Of a stretch of DNA of 64,000 nucleotides, positions 8,477 through 22,215 are shown piece by piece; within the stretch, counting starts at the first letter, position 1, and each line of letters begins with the position of its first letter. The stretch is taken from assembly GCA_964036665.1 (NCBI GenBank), contig OZ038533.1, positions 5,788,413 through 5,852,412 on the forward strand, given 5' to 3'. The position numbers and the translations under genes were made by a program. The DNA is from Gordius sp. MW1 (Eukaryota; Nematomorpha; Gordioida; Gordea; Gordiidae). The notes below the pieces were generated by a model. The model was not told the DNA's origin. It worked only from the letters and a program-made list of their open reading frames with translations, and made no database searches.

Positions 8477-11233
8477 ATGAAATCTAAAATTAAGGTAATA
8501 TATATCTTAATTTTTTGTGGAATGCAAACGCGCAGTTCCCTAATCGACGAGACATTCCCTTATGATAATCCAGGAAACACAGTATTTAAATTTCAAGAAC
8601 AGTTTGACAATTATTTTAAAGCGGCTATGCTAAGATACTACAGTACAAATATATCGGAGGATATGTTTTATGAAATAACATCGTCCTATTTTCAAAATGA
8701 GCTCAGAAGCGTAGGCATATCTTATAACTACCACTTTAATAGATACATAAAAACTGTAAGTCTGCATCAGGCTACCCTATACCTCGGCGAAACGTTTTTC
8801 TCGGCAAAAGATGCAAACTTGTATAATACATTGCAATTTACTTGCTACTATAATCAAACTTCACTTGATGCAATGATTCTATGGTTAACCAAAATAAATA
8901 GCCCCACAAGTCGCGAGGTAATTAACGCGTCTGATTGCCAATTACCACTTTTCAATGAGCCAAACAGGGATTTTTTATTAAAAATGGGGGCCAAACACTT
9001 AGCCTTAACTATATTTGCCGCTCTCATTTTCTTGCTCGGAGCAACTTTAGCGGTATTTGTAGTGTATCAATTCTTCAAAATAGCTAGGACAAAGGCACAT
9101 CGCCTGAAAAATGAAGCAAATGATGTGAAATTTTCGAATCAGGATATCGTTGTAGGCTACAAAAACAACTTTGCTCATCATCAAATTTTATTATACAGTA
9201 TGTGCATTCTATGTATTATAGCCCTTCTAGTTATTATGTACATTAATTTACAATCCAATGACTTCCTAGCGCTCAATTATCGCAAGATATTTCTAAATTT
9301 AAGATATCACACGGTGAACATATTTATATTTGTCGTAGGATCATTTGATCAATATGCATCTGTCTTATACGGGCTACTAGACTCTATGGCAGAATTGCCT
9401 TCGACATTAGTTAAAATAAATTTTAAACAGGCCCAGGGCACGCAGTCATTACTTAAACGGAATTCCAAATATATGATACTAGAAAAAGAGATTAAGAATC
9501 AATATAAATCCTTACAGAAGATGAGTTTAACCACAAACGATAACGTATATTCCTTAATTACACAATTGGTTTATGTTAAACAGGAGGCAAACCGAGTTTT
9601 CAGCAATAATTCTCGCTTATTCCCTAATTATAATGATTGGAATCAGGATTTTCAAATGTTTATACACAAATTTACCAAGGTATTATTCTACGCTAATTAC
9701 GTCGATGACCTCGCTAACCCCATTACAAAATACACTTATCTAATTAAAGACAATATAAACAATATTTTAAACACTGAGTTAACTAAGTTCGCCAATGATT
9801 TTTCCAAGTTGAAAATAAAAATGGCTACCCTGATCCCCTCCGCGGAAACGATGATGGATATTGTCGATAGGTATCAACTTAAATATGGACTTTACGAAAT
9901 GGCAACTACATTCGCTTTAATCAAATATGATGCATTTTTAAAACGCACCATCTCCTTTACGAGCTTCATCATTTACTTGTATTTAGTTATTTTAGTAGTA
10001 CAAGCCCTTGTCACTCTCTTTTTTTGGTCTACCAAGCACCAATTCAATTCTTCCATAACAACAATGCTGAAAGCGTTTTTATATTTAATCCAAACGTTTC
10101 TAATTATCTTCTTCATCATTTTCTTAACAGCCTCTCTCTACTTAAACGGCCTGATCCTACCATTGCAGCATTCTTTTTGCGGTCGGCCTCTAAAAAGTAT
10201 AATTAGTGATAGTTATGGAAAATTCGATAATGATATTTTTAAAAGTATATCCTCGGATAACTTGTATAATAATTCAATGGAATCGCTGCTCGATCGTTGT
10301 CGAGATCATTATTCTTTCTGGGAAGCACTAAGCTTTCAGGATTATTTTGACATGGAAAGTCTAATGAACGAATGGTATATCAACAGTCGTAGTCTAATTA
10401 AATTGTACTACAAAAACATAAATTTAGATAAAAGCGCAAGCGCTAATTATAGAAAGATTATGGAAATAATTTTACAAGTTAAAGATCTATACTATCAAAA
10501 CTTTTCTGCTCTAACCCTAAACTTCAGCAAATTTACAAAATCAAGCTTGATGTACCATGTTCATTACTTAAAGAATGTTAGCTCAACTAATCTAACACCC
10601 CATTTACTTGCATATCAAGATTTGTGGAATTTAAATAAAGATAATGCAATCGCACCATGGGACTCGGAATTTATACTAATTAAGCAAACCGTTAACAACA
10701 CCATCCTAAATTTAGATGGTTTCAAACAAAATTTAAGCGAGAGTTCTTTACATTTAAATAATGTTCGATCAGAAGTTTTGCAAAGAACTAAAACTGATCT
10801 ATTTTATGAATATGAAAACGCATTTAAAGTATATGATTGGTTATTAGAAAATACAATCCTGGGTTTAAAAAAAGGATTGCCTTGTCGGCCCGTGTATGAT
10901 TTTGTTAATAGCCTTCAATACGACATTTGCAACACTCTACTAATGCCTTTATCTACCCAGACTATGCTAATCTTAGTAATGTCGTTTTTTCTACCGTTAT
11001 TTTTTGTAGTAAATATGATTTATTACAAATTTCTACCAAATATTAAATCAAAAAATAAACCTAACTCATCACTTTGGCACAAGCTGCAAAATTTTTGGCA
11101 CAAAATGATTCGCATTATAAGCAATCCACGTTCATGGATAAGAAAAGGCAAGAACAAAAAACATTCAAGTTTCTTCACTACTGGAGCTCTTTTGACGCTG
11201 AAAAAGAATAAAAAAAGTGTCCAAATTTCGTGA
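8477..11233 (+). CDS. Prominin-like pentaspan membrane glycoprotein, single large exon
   Basis: A 918-codon open frame starting at the first ATG after an AT-rich leader. The protein has a signal peptide (about 1-20), an extracellular N-terminus, and TM1 at about 172-200 and TM2 at about 236-258 with a basic cytosolic link. A large loop follows (259-492), then TM3 at about 493-517 and TM4 at about 533-558. A second large loop (559-827) precedes TM5 at about 828-854 and a basic cytosolic tail of about 64 residues. This five-helix, two-big-loop plan is that of prominin (CD133), which organises cholesterol-rich plasma-membrane protrusions. Family-like landmarks are the Cys just after TM4 (SFCGRPL), LLDRCRDHY early in loop 2, and GLPCRPV...YDICNTLLMPL before TM5. 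N-glycosylation sequons are numerous. The Cys-rich stretch typical of vertebrate prominins after TM1 is not seen. One uninterrupted exon is unusual for this normally intron-rich family. A short 3' exon may extend it. Identification is by topology and landmarks, not a search. Confidence 0.8.
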   Translation: MKSKIKVIYILIFCGMQTRSSLIDETFPYDNPGNTVFKFQEQFDNYFKAAMLRYYSTNISEDMFYEITSSYFQNELRSVGISYNYHFNRYIKTVSLHQATLYLGETFFSAKDANLYNTLQFTCYYNQTSLDAMILWLTKINSPTSREVINASDCQLPLFNEPNRDFLLKMGAKHLALTIFAALIFLLGATLAVFVVYQFFKIARTKAHRLKNEANDVKFSNQDIVVGYKNNFAHHQILLYSMCILCIIALLVIMYINLQSNDFLALNYRKIFLNLRYHTVNIFIFVVGSFDQYASVLYGLLDSMAELPSTLVKINFKQAQGTQSLLKRNSKYMILEKEIKNQYKSLQKMSLTTNDNVYSLITQLVYVKQEANRVFSNNSRLFPNYNDWNQDFQMFIHKFTKVLFYANYVDDLANPITKYTYLIKDNINNILNTELTKFANDFSKLKIKMATLIPSAETMMDIVDRYQLKYGLYEMATTFALIKYDAFLKRTISFTSFIIYLYLVILVVQALVTLFFWSTKHQFNSSITTMLKAFLYLIQTFLIIFFIIFLTASLYLNGLILPLQHSFCGRPLKSIISDSYGKFDNDIFKSISSDNLYNNSMESLLDRCRDHYSFWEALSFQDYFDMESLMNEWYINSRSLIKLYYKNINLDKSASANYRKIMEIILQVKDLYYQNFSALTLNFSKFTKSSLMYHVHYLKNVSSTNLTPHLLAYQDLWNLNKDNAIAPWDSEFILIKQTVNNTILNLDGFKQNLSESSLHLNNVRSEVLQRTKTDLFYEYENAFKVYDWLLENTILGLKKGLPCRPVYDFVNSLQYDICNTLLMPLSTQTMLILVMSFFLPLFFVVNMIYYKFLPNIKSKNKPNSSLWHKLQNFWHKMIRIISNPRSWIRKGKNKKHSSFFTTGALLTLKKNKKSVQIS

Positions 11234-11380
11234 AACTTTTAAGTATTTAAAGAAGCCACTTTCAATTAATTTGTCCGTTTTATGAATTTAACCTTAACTA
11301 AAATTTGGTCTTAAACTTAATTATATAGACATTATGATATTATAATAAATGAGTGACGCCTAACGACAATCTATAATAAG

Positions 11381-11580
11381 ATCCGCAATTTATGCTGAGG
11401 TCGGATTCGCCAAAAATTTTCCGTCCAAACACGACACTATCCGATTTTATAACTGCTCGCCCCCTGCCTTCCGAATATCTAAATTTACGAAAGTCAGCTT
11501 CCTTGTATCTGATTAATGAGATACTGAGCTCACCTATGAAGATTAATGCAACAACAAAATTACAGCAATTTATTAATTAA
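11381..11580 (+). CDS. Possible terminal exon of the prominin-like gene
   Basis: A donor at 11217 (AAAAAAA then GTGTCC) and an acceptor ending at 11380 (ataataag) would join in phase. They would add about 66 residues, including FMLRSDSPKIFRP and SEYLNLRKSASLYLINEIL, before a stop at 11578-11580. Composition is protein-like and the first in-frame stop comes after a natural length. The donor is a weak match, and the unspliced frame has its own stop 17 nt further on. It may therefore be an alternative tail, or just a chance open frame. Confidence 0.4.
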
Positions 11581-13908
11581 GCATAATGGCGATTTTGACA
11601 CTTTTAATAAACCTTAGCAAAATAAACAAATGTAATAGAAACTGCTGTTTTGAAACTATTCAAGATAAAGAGACCTTTAAATCGTAAAAGTCGAAAATAA
11701 GTTATAGGGGTTGCTAAAGTATAATCATATTAAATGTGAGTGTAACTTCATGATTATCATCAAATGAAAAGGTTATTAATTTAAGATACCAATTAAAAAT
11801 AAAGGATATATTGTTTTTTTTTACCCAGAATGTCTTTCAGAGGGCAAATAGGGAGGTAAAACATCCTCGAATTGTTTCCCCCTTATTTAAAGAAAAGTTG
11901 GATTAATTAGCATATTAATGCATATTGTGTCTTTTTTCTGGATTTAGAGGGGGCAGTCGCCCATCCCTGACCCCCCTCGCTACGCCTATATGCATTATAT
12001 TTAAAAAAAACAGCAAGATAACGGTTATATCATGGTGATAAAAAGCTCGTATATAGTGAGTTTATAGAAAAATGTATAAATTGTAAAAGAAATGCTTTGA
12101 CTGTTTTTAAATTGCATAAAAAGCTTATAAAAATGGCTATTGGTCGCTAAATGTTTTAACTCTGGGAATTTTAAAAGCTTTAAAGATAGTTAATCCACAC
12201 CTGCTATATTATTCAATTTCTAAAGAACAATTATAATAAAATCATAACATTTTGGGTATTTAAAAATTCATTTGAAAAAAGATATTTCTATTTAACGAAT
12301 AGTTGATTTTAACCAGGATATTAAAACTAAAACTTTCTGCTAGGCTAGGCACATATTAGTAAAATTATATTAAAACCGCTGATTTTTACAATTTAATTTT
12401 TATTCTTCTGGGGTATATCGATATCAAAATAATGTCAAAAATATTTTTGATTTCGCGCAATGTAGATAGTAAATCTATTCGCATTTCATGTTAGAGTTAA
12501 TGCAAAAATGGTGGTGTATTAAAAAAAATCGGCAAGCATAGTAAAATTTTATTTATTAATCATCATAAATTTAGTTGATTAAACCCTCTTCGGGAGGCCA
12601 AAAGAGACGAGGCTTAAGGGGGAGGCCATTCTTTAACAAGGGGCCCTCGCTATTCAGCTCCCCCCCCCCCCCCCTTATCTAAGACACTCATTCAAATATT
12701 TTAAACTTTGTCCCTGTAACTCAATATAAAATTAATAAATGTTCTATTATCAGAGTGTATTGCTTGAACTTAATCAAAATCACCATTTTAAAAATAATTA
12801 TATTTATACCTTAAATTAAGTACGTCTTAAAAAATATAATATGATACTGTAGTGTTTAGGATTTATATTAAATTTTGTAAAAAATCGTTTATTTGCTAAA
12901 TGCAAATCATATTTGGCTGTACAATAAGTGAGTGAGGTTTAAATGCTTATTAAATTAATAAACAATTAAGCTATTTGAAACGACCATACTCATGGTAAAA
13001 ATTTAAAATTACTACTTCCCCTTTCTGAAAAATTGTAAACTTCTGTTGGCTTGCTTACAAATTAATTTTTTAAAACTTAGTCCATGTTAACGATAAGTTG
13101 TCAATAGAAACGAAACACATCAAAGTTAACAAAAATTTTCATGCAGGAAATATAGTCAACATAAAAACTTTCTTTATATAACAGGTATCATTTTGACTAC
13201 AAAATAAGAGAAAAAATTCTTATTAAATTATGAAAAAATAGCTTAAATGGAAAAATAATAATAAAGTGCGCTTGGAGATAAATCAGAGTAAATAAACTTT
13301 AAATAATACATAATGGGTTGACAAAACCTTTTGAAAAATAGTTATTATCATAGGTAACAATTTCTTTTGTTTCGCTTTGATTATAAACAGGTAAAGCTTA
13401 TTTAAATTTCAACAATATATTTTTAAAATCTCTTTAACTTTTAATCGATAAGAAGGCAAAAACCCATTTTAATTTTTGTTGCTACTTTAGAAAAAAAGTT
13501 AATATGATATTTATACTACAAAATCAACAAAAAATTATTAATAAATATAAATTTATAGAAATAATTTATAAAATTAAATAAATTAAAAATGCTAAAATAA
13601 TAGGCACCATCTACCTTTCGGGTCTTTACAAAACTTTTTAATCGATGCCTTAAAATGGCATCCTTTAAATCTCGCAATGTTAATGATAAAAACTTATAAA
13701 TTAAGCAGTTTATAAGTTGTACACGTATCACAGAAATACAATAATAGGTATTATAAATAGCGGGATTTATCAAAAGTACGATTATATCATATGAGAGATG
13801 CGCCAGACACGATTAACTATACATTCGAGCTTAAACATTTTATAAGGTTTGGTGAGATATAAACGAAGCTCATAAGTACAGCCTGTCAGGGGCGGAGAAA
13901 ACAGTCGT
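11581..13908. other. Intergenic AT-rich DNA between prominin and ARP1
   Basis: No exon is recognised. MITE scars of the G-run type are visible at about 11945-11990 (right end CTCGCTACGCC) and 12590-12680 (long C-run). The ARP1 3' UTR presumably occupies part of the right edge. Confidence 0.4.
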
Positions 13909-16905
<2,997 letters not shown>

Positions 16906-17276
16906 GCTACTTTATTTTACATATCCACATGATAAAACGGGTGTAAGTCAAAATTTATCACTTAGGTCGAAATTAATAACATTGTGATTCGTCACTTAGG
17001 CGCAAAAAATAATCTTACCATTGGCCTAAAGGTTGGTTTTGTAGGGTTATTTAAAATCAGAACGAATTAGAAGATTTATATTTGTACAAAAGACTACCAC
17101 TATATTCATTTTAAATGTTTATTAATACATTTTTTTATGAAATAATTATTTTACAAAAAAGCTTTTATAAATTAATTTTTCTTCTGATTTATTTATTTAT
17201 TCATTTGCCAAATAGACTAAGCCGAGAATTTTTTCCACAAAGTTGACTTGCCCTCTCACACCTAAATATCATTTTT
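16906..17276. promoter_or_regulatory. Upstream region of ARP1, no motif recognised
   Basis: By position it should hold the ARP1 5' UTR and promoter. I see no clear TATA, initiator or repeat structure in it that I could defend. Confidence 0.3.
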
Positions 17277-17665
17277 ATAAATTATTGGAGTAGTTCTATT
17301 AGGCAATTCGAATACTTTATTAAGTTTTTCAGCATTGCAACTCAGAAAAATTTATAAGAAATACTATTTGCGAACAAGTTTTTTTTTATTAGTGAAAGCT
17401 AATTTGATGTAAGACAATCTTAGATTGGCCGTGAGACAAAATTTTTGTACTTTTAACTAAATCCTTTGAGGGTTATTCAAATTAAATTTTTTTATCTCCT
17501 TGATAGATTCCTTTATTATACAAGTTCGATAACCAACAAGTCCTGATAAACTTAAAATCTTGTTTACGCAATATCCGCTCATCATTGTGCTAGATACTCA
17601 GGAATTTTTATTTGCTGAATTTTATTGACTTGATTTAAATGCCATAAATATCAACTAAATTAAGA
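17277..17665 (+). repeat. Interspersed repeat C, copy 2
   Basis: About 390 bp matching, in order, the reverse complement of 30180-30690. Shared blocks are 'ttggagtagttct', 'aatttataagaaa', 'gcgaaagctaatt'-like, 'cttgtttacgcaatatccg', 'tcaggaattttt' and 'tttaaatgccataaatatcaa'. Short indels separate the blocks. No coding frame or terminal inverted repeat is recognised, so the class is unknown. Confidence 0.6.
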
Positions 17666-19289
17666 TGGTATATGGTAGCTGGCTTTGTCTCAAACTTAAG
17701 AGACCTGTGGTCCTAATGTCCTCTACACCCTAACAGCTTCCAAAATGTTATTAAAGCCACTGCCTAATATAAATACATCTTTTTGTCTCCCCATAACAAC
17801 ATACATCTCGATAAAATGGATTGGCATTATTAATAGTCCATAGTGAATGTTCCCACCTCGAGTAAATTTTGGAATAGAAAATGCTGAGCAAAAGAATAAT
17901 TAACCTTGCCTTATCATGTTTATTTTTTATTAGGTTTCATATTTTATACACAGAATTCATATCTTTATAGAAGTCAGATTTGTTAAAAAAATTTTTTGCC
18001 CGAACCTGGCCCGGTCCGATTTTATAACTAAATTGCCCACCTGGGACCGCTTAAACCCTTCAAAGAGTCCGCCCGACCATGTCCTACATATTAAAGCTGT
18101 CATGATTTTTAACATTTGTAGCCGTAATTTCGTTATATTTTCAAAACTATAGACTTAATTCTTGTTTAATTAAGATAATAAATATTAGCAATAAATAATA
18201 AAAATTCGACAATAAAACACACAAAAATAATGTATACACTATATAAAAAATCATAATAGGCCCAAATAGCTTGAATTTGTAGGGTGTCTCCAGGGCCCGC
18301 CGAAAAATTTAATTTTAGAATGTGGCATGGCCTGGCTTGGGCCGAACTTTTCCCAGCTCCCTATTTTAAAAATTCAAAAAAATTGCGCATTTCCATGACC
18401 CCTTACGAAAAAGAATTTCAAATAGAAGTTGTTTAAATGCCTGAATGCCCTCCTCAACACTGAAGTACAAGGCCACAAATAAAAGTAAGACCGGGAGAAA
18501 AAATCGCGTCAAAAATATTAATACCCTTAAAAATCCTTTACATCAATGTTCCCAAACTTCCCATCTAGCCAATTACTGATTGTCAAATGGTGAATTCATT
18601 AAAAACGAATAGGAATAAAATTATACTAATGGTAAAAATATGGATGAGCTAATGAAATAGGCTTTTTGTTGTCAGGCGCGATATTGTTGTTTAGATGCGA
18701 ACTTTCCCGCGATTATGAACTAATAAAATCATAGACCGGCTAATAGCTGATAATTATTAAGTAAGGGTGTAAGCCGCCTGTTTAAGGCATATTTATCAAA
18801 TTAACGTTACTACTCCCTTTATTGAATAACCTAATGATAGATATTGAAAGTCAATCCTTTAATGCTCTCATTATTCTTTCTTCCATTTTTGCAATTTATC
18901 ACTGCACAAGTACACGCATTTAAAAAATCTACATAAAATGGCGGCCTAAATGATTGAATAAATTCTAATGCAAAAAACCACTTTTCGTCAGTGTATGGCT
19001 TTATTAGTCTATGCCCACAATACAATGCCAAAATTATTTCTTTTATAGATATTAAACCACTAACTGCGCTAATGCCCTTTTTGCGTGTGAAGACAAAAAG
19101 GATTTTATTGTTTTATGAAAGCGTATAGTGTGAAATTTTTTGTTACCAATTCAATTAGTGATATGCGAATGATCTAACAAAAGAGGACGATTTCAAATAG
19201 TAGTGTCGAGTAAATAAAGTAGTAAATGAAAAAAGGGATTGAAAACTGTCGCTTATTTGAGCAAGATAGAGGTCTTTGTTTAAAACTAA
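17666..19289. other. Intergenic DNA with GC-rich hAT debris
   Basis: At about 17995-18365 the sequence carries 'gaacctggcccggtccg', 'gcccacctgggac' and 'gcatggcctggcttgggccg', the G/C-rich motif style of the element at 51796-52924, but no clean ends. A minus-strand open stretch at 18831-19031 includes CTCAVINCKNGRKNN, faintly THAP-like, with no other support. No gene is called. Confidence 0.4.
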
Positions 19290-20080
19290 CTCACAACTTA
19301 CAATCACTTCCATAGAATAACACAGATCTTACGATGGACCTGTACCTTTGCCCTCTAACCTAGCATCTTTTCGTATTGACTTCTTTTTACGCAACCTTTA
19401 TTTTGATCTAACATCGAACCCAGATATGTATACCTGTCTACTTTTGAGTATTTTAAGTACTATGTTCATATAGCGATAGAGTGCCTGTAACATTAATCTC
19501 CATGTATAACGTTTTTACCCCTTTATTAAATCAAGAGACGCCTTGTCATAAGCAATCTCCGGGTCGTAATATTCAAAGGATGATTTATTTTCTTTTCCTC
19601 ATACTTATTCATCATATGGCTTAGTCGACGATCCATCGTAAAGTTGACGGCCACAAATCCATATTAGTGAGATAAATTGTTCTTTAGCCTTAAGATTCTT
19701 TTTATAAGTTTCACGGTTAGCTTGATAGCTCTACAATTGTTATAATCATGAGAGTTCTCTAGGGCTATAAATGGGAATAATAATCGCTCTCCAAAGATTG
19801 GGAATTTGCTCTTCTGCTGAACTATATTCAAAATGTTGGCCATGAACTCCGTTTTCCCGGCATCCTACCGATTCTCGAAACTCCATCTAGTCCATTAACT
19901 TTATCTTTTTGCATATTTTTCATTTATACCCTGATATTCCGCCAAAAGAAATTTAATTATTTTTTTTTGGCTCTATGTCAGGAAGGACTTGTCATTTGCT
20001 ATATCTAGAAGTATCTATAATCCTTCTTTTCGCCTTTCCATTTTTTATTTCAGAAATTTTATTTATAATTTTCCGTATAG
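19290..20080 (-). mobile_element. LINE-type reverse transcriptase relic
   Basis: Read in shifting minus-strand frames it gives AIIIPIYSPREL, then YNNCRAIKLTVKLIKRIL (the 'NYRPISLLSV' block of non-LTR RTs). YGFVAVNFTMDRRLS (the 'QFGFRxGRSTxDAI' block), KYEEK and IAYDKASLDLI (the 'DxxKAYDxV' block) follow, then a short decayed continuation. Block order and spacing are right for a LINE RT. Every block is in a different frame or interrupted, so the relic is old. The ends and clade are not determinable by eye. Confidence 0.55.
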
Positions 20081-22215
20081 TCTTATAATAGAAATTGAAT
20101 TTATTTAGGCCATTGTTTTTTTAATTCCGCGCATTGATCTTATAAAGATCTACTTTTTTTTAGTTATATCATACACAACACATATCTAAAAATAATTAAC
20201 ACAATTAATAATCTATAAATGAAAGGGATGGGGAAGCGGGCGCGTGTATAAAATTATTTTGTATATATGCATGGGATAGTGATGGCACGTGGGATACCAC
20301 AATTCCTAAATCTTTTTTCCAATATCGTTTCAATAACCCAAGTTGGTGAGCATACGCAAACAAAAGGGTTAAAAAGTAGCCATGTCCAATCTTTACTATC
20401 CACCAGCCTAAATATTTTTTAATTTCCACCACCGACCTTTAACGATTCGCTCTGCACGATACCGACATCCTATTCAAGAGTTGATTACCAATTAAGTTTG
20501 TATCCCTCTCCCTCCTGGGATTCGGTTTTACTTTACCTTGCCTCTCGGCGGCTATGGGTAACTTTTTGGCATTTGTTTAATGCTCTTTTTCATTGACGCG
20601 TTTACATTCCAATATGATAATTGCATCCTTTGTACATTTAAATCCCTTTATCTAGTTGTTCGTTAGCAGGTAATCCAATTGTCGCTTTGTTAGAGAGCGA
20701 AAAATGCATTGTGCCTAGTTTAAGAAGGACGCCTTAGCTTGCTGGATACGATCCTAAAGCAAAATATATATATAAGGAGTTCTTTAAAATTGTAGTAATT
20801 CATCGTATAGTTTCCACCCTTATACACTAAAATGCACCACAGGCCTTCATTGCGTGTTAATTTAATCAAGCCCATCACCAAGTCATCTCCTTTAACAAAT
20901 ATCGGAATTGCCTAAATCGTTATTTTATTTCACGCTTTCACTCCTAAATCCTCGAGTTCCATTTCACGGGATGCTTTATGACCTGCACTTTGGCTATTAC
21001 CAATTATAAAACACCTCTTGGCGTCTGTTGCCACCATTTAAATAAATATAAATAGCTTGTTAATTTCTTCAGTGGTATTTAGCAAAATAATGAAGCGTCT
21101 CGATCAACTAAGTTACTAGATTATTTAATTTTTTTAATTATTATATATATATTGCAATTCTCACATTTTTAAAATATCTTTAGCGATTAATATAGAATTT
21201 ATAAAAACTAAACGACAATTTTGGAAATAAATGTTTTTTTAATAACCCAGGTAACTTCTAGTTTCTAATGTATTTCTTTATCAAATAAAATAAAGGGATG
21301 ACTTATTAAGTAGTTCTATAACATAAAAACTTAGATTTAAAGCTTAACAGCTAAAATTATAGATAATCAATTAATTCTATTTGGTAAAACTTTAAGTTAT
21401 TCATTAAATAAGAAAGGATTTTTAGGTTAATAATTTGTACAATATAATTCAAAAAAAATCTATAACTGTAATGCACTTCATCTGGATATAAGAAAAATCG
21501 TTTTTGTTATCTTGCGAGAGGTAATCAGTGCTTAGGGCTAAAAACAGAGATTAACATTAACTTTATCAACGAAGTAAAATTTGATATAAACCCACATATA
21601 TTAAAATACTGTAGTGACCGTTATTAGTTATTTAGTTAGCTTCGTTATTTGTAACATAATTACCTGTTTTATAAATATATGAATTTATCGTCTGCGTTAT
21701 ATATTATCGTCTGCTTATAATTACTCGCGGGATTTGAAATAAAAAGTTGTTGTTTCGTTTGGAATCTAAGTTGTTTTGGTATTCTACCCTTGCCACTTCA
21801 CTACAAATACAAAACTATGTAAGGATTAAATTGTTTAAATAAATTTGATGATGGTGTTTATTAAGTTCCTTGATATTAATAAGCAAGCAATGTCAACCTA
21901 TTTTTTGAAGTTTTTTTTTTATAAATAATATGATTATTGAATTTAAGTTTTTTTAAATAAAGTCTACGATAATTTTATATCGGATTCCGATTTTGTTAGA
22001 TCTAAATTAATTTTTTAGAAGCAGCAAAAACTTGGCTTAATTGCTATAACATAACCAGAATCTATACGTACTAAACCATAAAAATTAATATCAACGTAAT
22101 TTATATGCGTAATTGCATAAACTAAATCCAAAAATTTATGAGTAATGCTCCTATTTTATTTTCGAGCACTATCATATAAATAAACCAGTTAGGTAATAAT
22201 GCGTATGGTTGGTAA
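20081..22215. other. Intergenic region, possible LINE continuation then AT-rich
   Basis: 20081-21050 is less AT-rich than its surroundings. It could be the upstream part of the LINE relic on the minus strand, but I recognise no endonuclease motif. 21050-22215 is plain AT-rich DNA and should include the 3' UTR of the receptor gene. Confidence 0.35.

Noticed and set aside
10024-10206. Open frame within the prominin-like gene in another frame
   Set aside because: A shadow of the large coding frame with no start context of its own.
18831-19031. Minus-strand open frame with CTCAVINCKNGRKNN
   Set aside because: Superficially THAP-like but lacks the later Cys/His and AVPTIF-type parts; probably chance or very old debris.
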